Assembly (NCBI RefSeq): GCF_047634355.1 | Contig: NZ_JBLIAL010000002.1 | Strand: one strand, 5' to 3' | From: Porticoccus sp002341315 | Lineage (GTDB): Bacteria > Pseudomonadota > Gammaproteobacteria > Pseudomonadales > Porticoccaceae | DNA length: 64,000 nucleotides | In this document: positions 25,064 to 33,600 of the stretch, piece by piece | Layout of the letters: each line of letters opens with the position of its first letter | Position numbering within the stretch: the stretch's first letter is position 1 | The notes under the pieces: model-generated | Database searches by the model: none | The model's input: the letters and a program-made list of their open reading frames with translations, nothing else | What the model was told of the DNA's origin: nothing | Made by a program: the position numbers and the translations under genes

Positions 25064-25459
25064 TCAGTCCGGGCGAATGGCATATTTGCCGCTGCCCTGT
25101 AGCGCGATAGCCAGTGCCGCTAAAAGATAGAGGCCCTGTAGTTCCAGTGCCCAGCCACCCTGATTGGTTAGTTGGAAAAGCTCGCCGGCATGGACTAACA
25201 ATATAGCCACCAGCATATTGCCAATGACCAACAGGGCCCCGGCTCTGGCGAAGTAACCGAAAATAATCATCAGCGGACCTAATACCTCACCGAGATAGAC
25301 GGCATAGGCAATCTCTGACGGCATGCCAAACTCTGTCAGCTTGCTACCAATAAAGCCCAGCGAACCCGGGTTAAGTATCTTGGCAATACCGTGTAATAAA
25401 ACGAGCAGCCCGACAGCGATGCGCAAGACCAGTTTTGCGAGCTCTTCATAGTAGGTCAT
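25064..25459 (-). CDS. DoxX-family membrane protein
   Basis: A 131-residue four-helix membrane protein. The ATG at 25459 (MTYYEELAK) has GGAG upstream; extension to 25525 lacks support. The helix pattern GLLVLLHGIAKIL, YLGEVLGPLMIIFGYFARAGALLVIGNM is typical of DoxX/YphA proteins, which are of general or unknown redox function. It is divergent from fabV by about 175 bp and stands alone. Confidence 0.82.
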   Translation of the reverse strand: MTYYEELAKLVLRIAVGLLVLLHGIAKILNPGSLGFIGSKLTEFGMPSEIAYAVYLGEVLGPLMIIFGYFARAGALLVIGNMLVAILLVHAGELFQLTNQGGWALELQGLYLLAALAIALQGSGKYAIRPD

Positions 25460-25634
25460 AACCAGTAATCTCCGGTATAAACGGGTTTGAAAGTACAATT
25501 TAAAGGGATAGTACCAGTGGGGCAATTCCTTTAATACGCATTCCGGGAGGTTTCTTGGAGCGCTGCTGCCTTCGGGGTATCATTGCGGCGTTATTTTAAC
25601 CGACGCCCCCTCGGGGTTCCTGTGGAGATAGACA

Positions 25635-26822
25635 ATGATTATCAAACCGAGAGTTCGCGGTTTTATGTGTATTACCAGCCACCCGGTTGGCTGTGAGGCA
25701 AATGTCAAAGAACAGATTGATTACATCAAGCGCCAGGGACCGATAGATGGCCCCAAACGGGTGCTGGTGATAGGTGCTTCCACAGGATATGGTCTGGCCG
25801 CCCGAATCGCGGCAGCGTTTGGCTGCGGAGCCTCAACACTTGGCATTTTTTTTGAGAAGGAAGGTGGAGATAAAAAGCCCGCCTCAGCCGGTTGGTATAA
25901 CTCGGCAGCTTTTCACAAGTTTGCCGATGAGCAGGGTATTTACGCGAAAAGTATCAATGGAGATGCGTTTTCCGATGAAATAAAGCAAAAGACAATTGAT
26001 ACGATCAAAGCCGATCTGGGGCAGGTGGATCTGGTGATCTACAGCCTGGCGTCTCCCCGGCGACAGCACCCGAAGACGGGCGAAGTATTCAATTCAACCC
26101 TTAAGCCCATCGGGAAGAATGTAACCCTGCGGGGGATCAACACAGATAAGGAGGAGGTTCAGGAATTTTCGCTGGAAGCAGCCACAGAACAGGAGATTGC
26201 CAACACCGTAGCAGTTATGGGTGGTGAGGATTGGCAAATGTGGATAGATGCGCTGTTAGAGGCTGATGTGTTGGCCTCTGGTGCGAAAACAGCAGCATTT
26301 ACCTATTTGGGTGAAAAAGTCACCTGGGATCTGTATTGGCACGGTACGATTGGTCAGGCTAAAAAAGACCTGGACAGTAAGGTTGCGGGAATCCGTGAAA
26401 AACTGGCGACCGTCGGTGGCGATGCCCGGGTAGCGGTGCTCAAGGCAGTGGTGACGCAGGCCAGCTCTGCGATACCGATCATGCCGCTTTATCTGGCGCT
26501 GCTGTTCAAGGCGATGAAGGAAGATGGTAGTCACGAAGGCTGTATTGAGCAGTTATATCGTCTCTACACGGAATGTCTTTACAGCGACTCCCCGCGTATG
26601 GACAGCGAAGGACGAATTCGGGTGGACGAACGTGAAATCCGCCCGGAAATTCAGCATCGGGTTGGCGATGACTGGCTGAAAGTCACCAATGAAAATATGG
26701 CTGAGCTGACTGATATAAAGGGCTATAAACATGAGTTTCTCAAGCTCTTTGGCTTTGATATTGACAGTGTGGATTACGAGGTTGATGTCGACCCGGTGGT
26801 TCCCATCAGCGGATTGATCTGA
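25635..26822 (+). CDS. fabV: Enoyl-ACP reductase FabV
   Basis: A 395-residue SDR-related enzyme of the FabV/trans-2-enoyl-CoA reductase family, the last step of the fatty-acid elongation cycle with NADH. It has PRVRGFMCITSHPVGC at the N-terminus, the nucleotide-binding stretch VIGASTGYGLAARIAAAFG and the extended Tyr-x8-Lys active site in YWHGTIGQAKK. GGAGATAGAC precedes the ATG. FabV is insensitive to triclosan in characterised bacteria. Whether a fabI copy also exists cannot be seen here. Confidence 0.95.
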   Translation: MIIKPRVRGFMCITSHPVGCEANVKEQIDYIKRQGPIDGPKRVLVIGASTGYGLAARIAAAFGCGASTLGIFFEKEGGDKKPASAGWYNSAAFHKFADEQGIYAKSINGDAFSDEIKQKTIDTIKADLGQVDLVIYSLASPRRQHPKTGEVFNSTLKPIGKNVTLRGINTDKEEVQEFSLEAATEQEIANTVAVMGGEDWQMWIDALLEADVLASGAKTAAFTYLGEKVTWDLYWHGTIGQAKKDLDSKVAGIREKLATVGGDARVAVLKAVVTQASSAIPIMPLYLALLFKAMKEDGSHEGCIEQLYRLYTECLYSDSPRMDSEGRIRVDEREIRPEIQHRVGDDWLKVTNENMAELTDIKGYKHEFLKLFGFDIDSVDYEVDVDPVVPISGLI

Positions 26823-26936
26823 GTGTTTGTTCGTTAGCAATGGCCTCTCAATACGGTCTGCTGCTGCAGTTTCAGGTGGAAGTGAATTGCTTCAAGTAAC
26901 ATTGCCAATAGCTGTGGCTGCGCCTATAAGAGATGT

Positions 26937-27170
26937 ATGGATACCAGCGTTCACTCCTTATCTACGCTCTTTGATCAGTTGGGGCTGCCCTCTACCGCAG
27001 CCGCCATTGAGCTTTTTATTGCCCTACACCAGCCTCTGCCCCCCGAAACGAGATTAGCTGAAGCGTTGTTCTGGAATGAGGCCCAGAGAGCGTTTCTGGA
27101 AGAGGCCATCAGTGAAGATGCCGATTGGGCCGAGCTGGTTGATCAGCTCGATGCCCGTTTCAGGGTCTAG
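26937..27170 (+). CDS. DUF2789 family small protein
   Basis: A 77-residue acidic protein with the DUF2789 pattern: LFDQLGLPSTAAAIELFIALHQPLP, AFWNEAQRAFLEEAI-like second helix pair, and an acidic end. Family function is unknown. It lies 114 bp after fabV and 85 bp before the LpxL-type gene, with no strong ribosome site. Length and sequence match the family well, so I consider the gene real. Confidence 0.8.
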   Translation: MDTSVHSLSTLFDQLGLPSTAAAIELFIALHQPLPPETRLAEALFWNEAQRAFLEEAISEDADWAELVDQLDARFRV

Positions 27171-27255
27171 TATTTTCAGCTTCAACCCGCGCCCCATGCA
27201 TGGTTTTACGCATCAACGTCCTTATAATAGCAATCCCTTTTAACCAGTAATTGAC

Positions 27256-28191
27256 ATGATTAATAACCACGATTTCAAGTGGCGCTTTCTCCACCCCCGT
27301 TATTGGCTGACCTGGTTAAGCCTGGGCTGCTGGCGTTTGTTGGTGATCCTTCCGTATCCGGTGTTGCTTTGGCTCGGTGGTTGTATCGGCCGAATAATGT
27401 TCTGGCGGAGCCGCTATCGTCGAGAGGTGGCAGATATCAACCTGCGATGGTGCTTCCCCGAGATGGAAGAATCGCAGCGCCAGAAGTTGCTGCGGGATAA
27501 TTTTATCAGCTATGGCATTGCCTTTTTTGAAATTGGCATGGCCTGGTGGTGGCCCACACAACGGCTTAATAAGCTGATTACCATTGAGGGTCTGGAAAAT
27601 ATCGAGGGCTTGCAGGGTAGGGGAGCGCTGCTGATGGCCATCCACTTCACTACGCTTGAAGTCGGTGCATCTGCCCTGTCTGCGAGACACTCGATTGATG
27701 GCATGTACCGTCCCCATAAAAATCCTGTGTATGACTATGTGCAGAGTAAAGGGCGCCGGGTAAGAGACCCGCTGGGTGTGGTTTATCCTCGGGAAGACAT
27801 TCGCGGTATGTTCAAGGCACTTCGCCAGGGTAGAATTATCTGGTATGCCCCCGATCAGGATTATGGGCGAAAACAGAGTGTGTTTGCCCGATTCTTTGGG
27901 GTTCCGGCAGCCACGGTCACGGCCACCGCGCGTTTTGCCAAAACCGGCAACGCCCTTGTCCTGCCCTTTTCCCAGGTGAGGTTGCCTGATGGTCAGGGGT
28001 ATCGGATTGTAGTGCATCCGCCTTTACAAGACTTTCCGACAGGTGATGATCTGGCAGATGCTGAAATGGTTAACCGACAGGTTGAGAAAATGATACTCGA
28101 GCAACCGGATCAGTATATGTGGATTCACCGGCGCTTTAAAACCCGCCCGCCCGGCGAATCAAGACCCTATCCCAAGAGCAGCAACAAATAG
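27256..28191 (+). CDS. lpxL: LpxL/HtrB-type lipid A late acyltransferase
   Basis: A 311-residue membrane-anchored acyltransferase. An N-terminal helix (about 20-45) is followed by the catalytic His-x4-Glu motif in MAIHFTTLE, then DGMYRPHKNPVYD, WYAPDQDYG and QYMWIHRRFKTRP, all characteristic. It transfers an acyl chain from ACP to Kdo2-lipid IVA at the inner membrane. LpxL and LpxM/LpxP cannot be separated by eye; the DQDYG block favours the LpxL group. It is not linked to the lpxD-fabZ-lpxA-lpxB cluster. Confidence 0.92.
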   Translation: MINNHDFKWRFLHPRYWLTWLSLGCWRLLVILPYPVLLWLGGCIGRIMFWRSRYRREVADINLRWCFPEMEESQRQKLLRDNFISYGIAFFEIGMAWWWPTQRLNKLITIEGLENIEGLQGRGALLMAIHFTTLEVGASALSARHSIDGMYRPHKNPVYDYVQSKGRRVRDPLGVVYPREDIRGMFKALRQGRIIWYAPDQDYGRKQSVFARFFGVPAATVTATARFAKTGNALVLPFSQVRLPDGQGYRIVVHPPLQDFPTGDDLADAEMVNRQVEKMILEQPDQYMWIHRRFKTRPPGESRPYPKSSNK

Positions 28192-28453
28192 TAGAGCCTG
28201 CCCAGGCCAAACTGGAAATGACGGATGAAGTGGCCGGAAAACCATCAAGCATAGTGCCAGGATGAGGAACTCTGTCGTGCTCAATGGTCTGACATACAGG
28301 TCGCTTCTCTGGCCGGCGGACCCAATCCCCCCCCCGGCCCTTTGTCATTAACCCTGGAGCCAATGCCTAATTTTTTCATAATGCTTGTGCCCCAGGTTGC
28401 TGGTCAGTACCATTACGCGTTCTATTTTTCTTGGCTATTTTGAGGCTCCTCCG

Positions 28454-29368
28454 ATGATCACCGGCAGTATTGTTGCTCTGGTTACGCCCATGTTTCGCGA
28501 TAATCAGGAAGTTGACTGGGATTGTCTGAAGCGTTTGGTGGAGTGGCATATTGCCCAGGGCACCAATGCGATTGTCGCTGTGGGCACCACCGGTGAGTCG
28601 CCGACACTCGATGTGCAGGAACATATGGCGACCATCGCTGCGATTGTCGAAGACGCCGATGGTCGGGTCCCCGTGATTGCTGGCACTGGTGCAAACTCGA
28701 CCAGAGAAGCCATAGAGTGGACCCATCGAGCGCAACAGATCGGTGCAGATGCCTGCCTGCTGGTAACGCCCTATTACAACAAGCCCACCCAGGAAGGCCT
28801 CTATCTTCACCACAAAGCAATTGCAGAAGCCGTGGATATTCCACAAATTCTCTACAATGTGCCAGGTCGTACGGCCTGTGATATGCTTCCCGCCACTGTT
28901 GCGAGGCTTGCCGAAATCCCCAATATTGTCGGTATTAAAGAGGCCACCGGTGACCTGGACCGTGTTAACCAGTTGGTCAGTACCTGCCCTGAGGGTTTTG
29001 CCATTTATTCGGGCGATGACTTTACTGCGCTGGAATTGATCCTGAGGGGTGGCCATGGTGACATCTCTGTTACGGCCAATGTTGCCCCCAGGTTAATGGC
29101 TGAGATGTGTCGTTTGGCACTCGCCGGCGAGGTAGATGCAGCACGTGAAATCAACAAGCGACTTATTCCTGTTCATGAAGCGATGTTTGTCGAATCCAAC
29201 CCCATCCCGGTCAAATGGGCTGTAGCGGAAATGGGTTTGATGGAGCATGCCATACGTCTCCCGCTCACTGAGTTGTCTGCGGCCTATCATTTAAAAGTTA
29301 CCAGAGCTCTTGAGCAGGCTGATCTGCTGAGCGGTGTACAAACAGTCAATTCGGAGTTCACTGGATGA
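28454..29368 (+). CDS. dapA: 4-hydroxy-tetrahydrodipicolinate synthase
   Basis: A 304-residue TIM-barrel enzyme that condenses pyruvate with aspartate semialdehyde in the lysine/DAP pathway. Schiff-base Lys162 (GIKEATGDL), Tyr134 (YNVPGRT) and the Thr45-Thr46 pair (VGTTGES) are in place. The ATG at 28454 follows GAGGCTCC; extension to 28385 is not supported. It is about 12 residues longer than E. coli DapA at the C-terminus. The stop overlaps the bamC start by 4 bp, a conserved arrangement. Confidence 0.95.
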   Translation: MITGSIVALVTPMFRDNQEVDWDCLKRLVEWHIAQGTNAIVAVGTTGESPTLDVQEHMATIAAIVEDADGRVPVIAGTGANSTREAIEWTHRAQQIGADACLLVTPYYNKPTQEGLYLHHKAIAEAVDIPQILYNVPGRTACDMLPATVARLAEIPNIVGIKEATGDLDRVNQLVSTCPEGFAIYSGDDFTALELILRGGHGDISVTANVAPRLMAEMCRLALAGEVDAAREINKRLIPVHEAMFVESNPIPVKWAVAEMGLMEHAIRLPLTELSAAYHLKVTRALEQADLLSGVQTVNSEFTG

Positions 29369-30408
29369 AGGCAACACTGAAAAAGCTATCAGTGATTATA
29401 GCGTTACTGGCAATGGCTGGTTGTGGAAATAATCTTGTTCGCGACAAAAGTAATGATTATCTGCTTTCAGAGGAAGTCCCTCCCATGGTTGTGCCCGAGG
29501 GCAAAAGCTCCGGTGCAATCGGTCAGCTTTACGATGTTCCTGCAGTTCCTGATGCCGGGGCTGGTTCAGAATATTTTGTTGTTCCCAGGCCGCAGCCGCT
29601 CTCGGAAAATGTTTTTGAAGAAACGGTAAAAATTGAGACATTCTCAGGTAGTCGATGGATAGCGATTAACAAGCCTGCTGAAGAAGTTTGGCCAAGAATC
29701 AGGAATATTCTCTCGCGCAGTAGTGTCCCCACGACCCGGGTAGATGCCAGTAGCGGTATTATTGAAACGGGTTGGCTGCAATTCAAGGACGATGAAGACA
29801 AGAGCCACCGTTTTCGCTTTAAAATAGTTCCTGGCATCGGTGTCAACAGTACAGAAGTCAGCTTGCTGCAGATGTCTGCACCTATTGGCAAGGAAGGCGA
29901 TGCGGGTTCCTGGCCCACAAAGTCGATGGATGACTCCCGGGAATTGGAATTTGTCGAGATCGTTTCCAACTCCCTCGCCAGTGAAATTAACAGTGGCAGC
30001 GTTTCACTGCTGGCCCAGACGATCGGTGGTCGGGAGCAGGTTGAAGTCGTCTCTTCCGCAGATACTGATCCTTACATCAAGATGAATCTCAACTATGACA
30101 GGGCCTGGGCGTCCCTGCTCAACTCGCTCTCCCGGGGCGGTTACACTATCATCGATCAGAATCGTTCAGCGGGTAGATTACAGGTTGAGTTTCAGGAAAT
30201 TGTTGCTGAAGAGAAGGGGCAGACACTCAAGGAATGGGTACTCAATCTTGGCAATAAAGTTGAAAAAGTGCCCCCTGTCGAGTATTGGGTCGAGTTGGTT
30301 CGCAATGAGCAGACAGTGGAGGTGCGGATAGCTGACAAGAGCAGGGATAAGCTGGAGCGCTCACTCGCTATTAAGTTGCTCAAGGTAATCCGCGGCAATT
30401 TGAGCTGA
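29365..30408 (+). CDS. bamC: Outer-membrane assembly lipoprotein BamC
   Basis: A 347-residue lipoprotein with lipobox LAMAGC (Cys at about residue 20). An unstructured N-terminal section binds BamD in E. coli, followed by two helix-grip domains (about 95-215 and 230-345, the second starting near DRAWASLLNSL). It belongs to the BamABCDE complex that inserts beta-barrels; bamA is in the same window at 51773. It is coupled to dapA by a 4-bp overlap and followed by the MBL gene after 2 bp. Confidence 0.9.
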   Translation: MKATLKKLSVIIALLAMAGCGNNLVRDKSNDYLLSEEVPPMVVPEGKSSGAIGQLYDVPAVPDAGAGSEYFVVPRPQPLSENVFEETVKIETFSGSRWIAINKPAEEVWPRIRNILSRSSVPTTRVDASSGIIETGWLQFKDDEDKSHRFRFKIVPGIGVNSTEVSLLQMSAPIGKEGDAGSWPTKSMDDSRELEFVEIVSNSLASEINSGSVSLLAQTIGGREQVEVVSSADTDPYIKMNLNYDRAWASLLNSLSRGGYTIIDQNRSAGRLQVEFQEIVAEEKGQTLKEWVLNLGNKVEKVPPVEYWVELVRNEQTVEVRIADKSRDKLERSLAIKLLKVIRGNLS

Positions 30409-30410
30409 TT

Positions 30411-31184
30411 ATGCGGTTTGCTTCACTTGGGAGCGGCAGCAGGGGTAACGCTACGATTGTGGATGTCGGCTCAACCCGATTGTTGATTGATTGTGGGTTT
30501 TCAATCAAGGAAACGGAAAGGCGACTTGAAAGGTTGGGTATACAGCCCAGTGACCTCAACGCCATTCTGGTGACCCATGAGCATGGGGATCACATCCGGG
30601 GTGTTCTTCCATTGGCCAGAAAGTACGGATTGACGGTCTATATGACGGCGGGAACCCACCGAGCCTTGTCCTTTTCACTATTCTCCGGTATTGATCTAAA
30701 ACTGATAGACAGTCACCTGGACTTTTTTATTGGCGATCTTGCTGTGACGCCTGTCGCTGTGCCCCATGACGCCAGAGAACCTGTCCAGTACGTCGTACGA
30801 AGTGGCGACAACCTGTCTCTGGGGGTTCTAACAGACCTGGGAAGTATCACGGCCCATGTCGTACAGCATTTCGAAGGCTGTCACGGGTTGTTCCTTGAGT
30901 GTAACCACGATGCCGCTATGCTGGCTAACGGAACTTACCCTCCGTCGTTGAAAAGGCGTATTGCCGGTGACTGGGGACATTTGAACAATCGGCAATCGCT
31001 AGATTTGTTACAGAACATCCAGACGTGCCAGCTGCAACAGCTGGTATTGGGTCATATCAGTGAGCAGAACAATTCTCTGGCTGCGGTGCAGGCAATGATG
31101 AGCAACTTGCCATCTGATCTGTTTTCTATCCACTATGCCTGCCAGAACGATGGTGTTGATTGGCTGGCACTATCCCGAGTATGA
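30411..31184 (+). CDS. MBL-fold metallohydrolase (YycJ/WalJ-like)
   Basis: A 257-residue metallo-beta-lactamase-fold protein with the opening FASLGSGSRGNATIVD, the metal motif THEHGDHIRG, a second ligand region VPHDARE and HLNNRQSLDLL followed by LVLGHISEQNN. The length and N-terminal SLGSGSRGN block are those of the YycJ/ExoR-type hydrolases, possible nucleases of DNA repair. It directly follows bamC, as in many pseudomonads, where purC comes next; here the strand is empty after it for 374 bp. Confidence 0.88.
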   Translation: MRFASLGSGSRGNATIVDVGSTRLLIDCGFSIKETERRLERLGIQPSDLNAILVTHEHGDHIRGVLPLARKYGLTVYMTAGTHRALSFSLFSGIDLKLIDSHLDFFIGDLAVTPVAVPHDAREPVQYVVRSGDNLSLGVLTDLGSITAHVVQHFEGCHGLFLECNHDAAMLANGTYPPSLKRRIAGDWGHLNNRQSLDLLQNIQTCQLQQLVLGHISEQNNSLAAVQAMMSNLPSDLFSIHYACQNDGVDWLALSRV

Positions 31185-31558
31185 GTACAATTTTCCCGGA
31201 AAGCCGTGTTATTGACTGACTGCAGCTGCATGTACGACGACGCAGAAAAGCTGGTCAGCCCTCCAAAAGCAGTATCGATCAGTTTTATATTGTCCACAAT
31301 TACACTAATAACCTTAAGTAAATGTTTAGAATCTATTGTAAGTTATTGATTTAAGTTTTTTAATTACTTAACTATATGATTTATAAGGGATTTATGTAAT
31401 GATCAAAAAGTAGCCATTTTGTTTGAGCGCCCCATTTTGCGTGGATTCATCGAAGTTTTACGAAAGTAATACACAAAGTTATCCACAGAATTTGTGGGTA
31501 ACTTTGGAGAACTATTTATCGTTTGTTGTCAACTGATCAGGTTGCGATTCGTTAGGTA
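31185..31558. other. AT-rich intergenic region without a gene
   Basis: 374 bp between the convergent MBL-fold gene and the LRR lipoprotein gene. It holds a roughly 110-bp strongly AT-rich core (about 31300-31410), DnaA-box-like motifs on both sides of it and GATC sites at 31278, 31399 and 31537. No credible open reading frame or clear terminator was seen. Confidence 0.6.
31475..31505. repeat. Inverted pair of DnaA-box-like motifs
   Basis: AAAGTTATCCACA and TGTGGGTAACTTT are 13-bp arms separated by GAATT, matching at 12 of 13 positions. The left arm contains TTATCCACA, a perfect match to the DnaA-box consensus; the right arm contains TTACCCACA on the other strand, one mismatch. A further related motif, TTGTCCACA, lies at 31290-31298. 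Confidence 0.55.
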
Positions 31559-31993
31559 TCAGCAATGTGCCGGGAGTTTAATCTGTCCCTCGACTTGCTC
31601 TGAGAGTAGTTGTGCATCAGGACAATTGAGAGAGGTGTTGCCTTCCAGAGAAATGCTATCGAGGTTGGGTAAATAGAGTAACGGTTTTATAGAAGTAAGC
31701 TGATTTTGTGCCAGGTTGACGATAATAAGGCCCGTGAAAATTTCAAGACCGGAAAGGCTGGCAATACCAGCGTTAGAACAGTTGAGCTGCGATAACTGGT
31801 TCGCACGGGTCACGGCAAGGTCTTTGATCGCCTGTTCAACACAGACCGCAAGCGCCGGGTCCTGAATTTTGTAGCCGGAAAACAATTCGGTTGGTTTTAG
31901 AACAGGCTGTTCGTTAAAGGTGAAGGTATATCTTTCGCAGCCACTCAAAAGTGTGCCGATGACCACAATAACGAAGAGGATGTGCTTTTTCAT
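31559..31993 (-). CDS. Leucine-rich-repeat lipoprotein of unknown function
   Basis: A 144-residue protein from the ATG at 31993 (MKKHILFV). A lipoprotein signal ends at the lipobox TLLSGC. The body (about 75-135) holds two to three 21-22-residue leucine-rich repeats of the internalin type, e.g. LSQLNCSNAGIASLSGLEIF and LIIVNLAQNQLTSIKPLLYL. The cysteines (CVEQ, LNCSN, LNCPD, AHC) may form disulfides in the periplasm. I recognise no named gene. It is convergent with the MBL gene and divergent from the OmpA-family lipoprotein. Confidence 0.75.
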   Translation of the reverse strand: MKKHILFVIVVIGTLLSGCERYTFTFNEQPVLKPTELFSGYKIQDPALAVCVEQAIKDLAVTRANQLSQLNCSNAGIASLSGLEIFTGLIIVNLAQNQLTSIKPLLYLPNLDSISLEGNTSLNCPDAQLLSEQVEGQIKLPAHC

Positions 31994-32044
31994 AGGGATG
32001 GGAACCGCGTCTTGTATTAAAGTAAGGCAACAAATTTCCACGCG

Positions 32045-32072
32045 TTGCCTGCCCTGTTGATAAGAATATAGT
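32045..32072 (+). promoter_or_regulatory. Candidate sigma-70 promoter of the OmpA-family lipoprotein gene
   Basis: TTGCCT (32045-32050) and TATAGT (32067-32072) are spaced by 16 bp and lie about 60 bp before the start codon, in the divergent gap. Each box differs from consensus by two or one bases. Confidence 0.4.
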
Positions 32073-32131
32073 AGTTTATTGTTTCAGGTATCCACGTTCA
32101 GTACGTTTTATCGTTTTAATGAGGAAGTCAC

Positions 32132-32782
32132 ATGAAAAAAATTCTGTTAGCCGTTCTCGCTATTTCCCTGGCGGCCTGTATGTCCACAGACCCCTATACA
32201 GGACAACAGAAAACCAGTAACACAGCGAAAGGTGCTGGTATTGGAGCCGTATCGGGTGCTTTGATCGGCGCAGCGACCTCCAGTAGTGGGGACCGCAAGA
32301 AAGGGGTTCTGACCGGTGCGGTAGCCGGTGCTGCCGTCGGTGGTGGTATTGGCTATTATATGGACCGTCAGGAAGCAGCACTTCGTGCAAAACTGGAGGG
32401 AACCGGCGTTCGGGTTGTACGAGAGGGTGACAACATCCGCCTTGTCATGCCCAGCAGTATCACCTTTGGTGTGGATCGTTACGAAGTTCGCTCGGAGTTC
32501 TATAGCACGCTTGAGTCCGTTGCGATTGTCCTAAAAGAGTTTGATAAAACTAATATACGCATAGCAGGCCACACAGATTCAACCGGTAGTGCAGAATACA
32601 ACCAGACCCTGAGTGAGCGGCGTGCAGCCAGTGTTGGCCAGATGCTCATGAGTCAGGGAATTGTGAGTGGACGGGTGTGGAGCACCGGCTATGGTTACCG
32701 CTATCCCGTTGCCAGCAATGATACGGCAGAGGGTCGACAAGCCAACCGTCGGGTAGAGCTTGAGCTTGTCCCTACCCAGTAA
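32132..32782 (+). CDS. OmpA-family lipoprotein with glycine-zipper domain (YiaD-like)
   Basis: A 216-residue outer-membrane lipoprotein: lipobox SLAACM, a glycine-zipper membrane segment (about 32-75: GAGIGAVSGALIGAA, GAVAGAAVGGGIGYYMD) and a C-terminal OmpA peptidoglycan-binding domain (about 100-214) with AGHTDSTGSAEYNQTLSERR and TGYGYRYPVASN. This is the YiaD/YfiB-like architecture that links outer membrane and cell wall. GAGGAAGTC precedes the ATG. A short GC hairpin (32814-32832) follows the stop, inside the start region of rsmJ. Confidence 0.9.
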   Translation: MKKILLAVLAISLAACMSTDPYTGQQKTSNTAKGAGIGAVSGALIGAATSSSGDRKKGVLTGAVAGAAVGGGIGYYMDRQEAALRAKLEGTGVRVVREGDNIRLVMPSSITFGVDRYEVRSEFYSTLESVAIVLKEFDKTNIRIAGHTDSTGSAEYNQTLSERRAASVGQMLMSQGIVSGRVWSTGYGYRYPVASNDTAEGRQANRRVELELVPTQ

Positions 32783-33590
32783 CAAAAAATTGTTTCTGGC
32801 TGTCTGGCCCCGACCCGGCTTTGAAAACCGGGCCGGTTTGCTTTCCAGAGAGCTGTCGTTGCCACTCCTGCCTGTGGCGCCGGCACTGGGCACACTTGAT
32901 ACGGAACAAGAGTGCTTAGTGTTGGTTGTCGATGATGACGGGTTGTCACTACAACAACTGGGTCCAAAAGCACCAGGGCCGGTTCGATGCGAATTCGCCT
33001 TGGGTGCAGCACGCCATCGTCGTTTGTATGGTGGCGGCAGGGGACAGGACATCGCCAAGGCCACTGGCCTCGGCCGTAGTGGGTTCTGTCCTAAGCTGCT
33101 CGATTTGACTGCAGGTCTGGGGCGAGATGGCTTCATTATGGCTTCCCTGGGGGCGCAGGTAACCATGATCGAGCGAAACCCCATTATTTATGCGTTGCTT
33201 GCCGACGGGCTTTCTCGTGCTGGTGACAAGGTGGAAGGCGACCCGCCGTTGGCGGAGATCCTTCAGCGTATTAACTCAGTCTGCCAGGACTCCGTCGATT
33301 ACCTGGACACACTGACGGATCAGCAATGCCCCGATGTGATATATCTCGATCCCATGTTTCCCTCCAGAGAAAAGTCCAGCAAAGTGAAAAAAGAGATGCA
33401 GATTTTTCATCAGCTCGTTGGGCCAGACGATGCCAGGGAGTTGTTGCCAGTTGCTCTCGGTAAGGCGCGTTACCGTGTCGTTGTGAAGCGGCCCGTGCAT
33501 GCTCCGGTCCTGAATGGCTGTGAACCGGGTTATTCTCTCAAGGGGAAATCTACCCGTTTTGATATTTACCCCCTACAAAAACTGCCCTGA
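32760..33590 (+). CDS. rsmJ: 16S rRNA (guanine-1516-N2)-methyltransferase
   Basis: A class I SAM methyltransferase with RsmJ signatures: LYGGGRGQDIAKATGL, LLDLTAGLGRDGFIMASLGA, VTMIERNP, VIYLDPMFPSREKSSKVKKEMQ and KRPVHAPVL near the end. The start is uncertain: TTG at 32760 (276 residues) overlaps the preceding gene by 23 bp, while TTG at 32790 would give 266 residues and better matches the N-terminal strand of E. coli RsmJ (250 residues). No ATG fits. It methylates G1516 of 16S rRNA in E. coli. Confidence 0.88.
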   Translation: MSLSLPSNKKLFLAVWPRPGFENRAGLLSRELSLPLLPVAPALGTLDTEQECLVLVVDDDGLSLQQLGPKAPGPVRCEFALGAARHRRLYGGGRGQDIAKATGLGRSGFCPKLLDLTAGLGRDGFIMASLGAQVTMIERNPIIYALLADGLSRAGDKVEGDPPLAEILQRINSVCQDSVDYLDTLTDQQCPDVIYLDPMFPSREKSSKVKKEMQIFHQLVGPDDARELLPVALGKARYRVVVKRPVHAPVLNGCEPGYSLKGKSTRFDIYPLQKLP

Positions 33591-33600
33591 GTCGGCCCTG

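Noticed and set aside
27316..28017. 233-residue minus-strand frame
   Set aside because: It is antisense to the LpxL-type acyltransferase gene with its HxxxxE motif; composition is His/Pro/Arg-rich as expected of a shadow frame.
31185..31558. Chromosomal replication origin
   Set aside because: Only one perfect DnaA box and two near-matches are present, and no dnaA, dnaN, rpmH, mnmG or parAB genes are nearby. It is reported only as a DnaA-box-like cluster.
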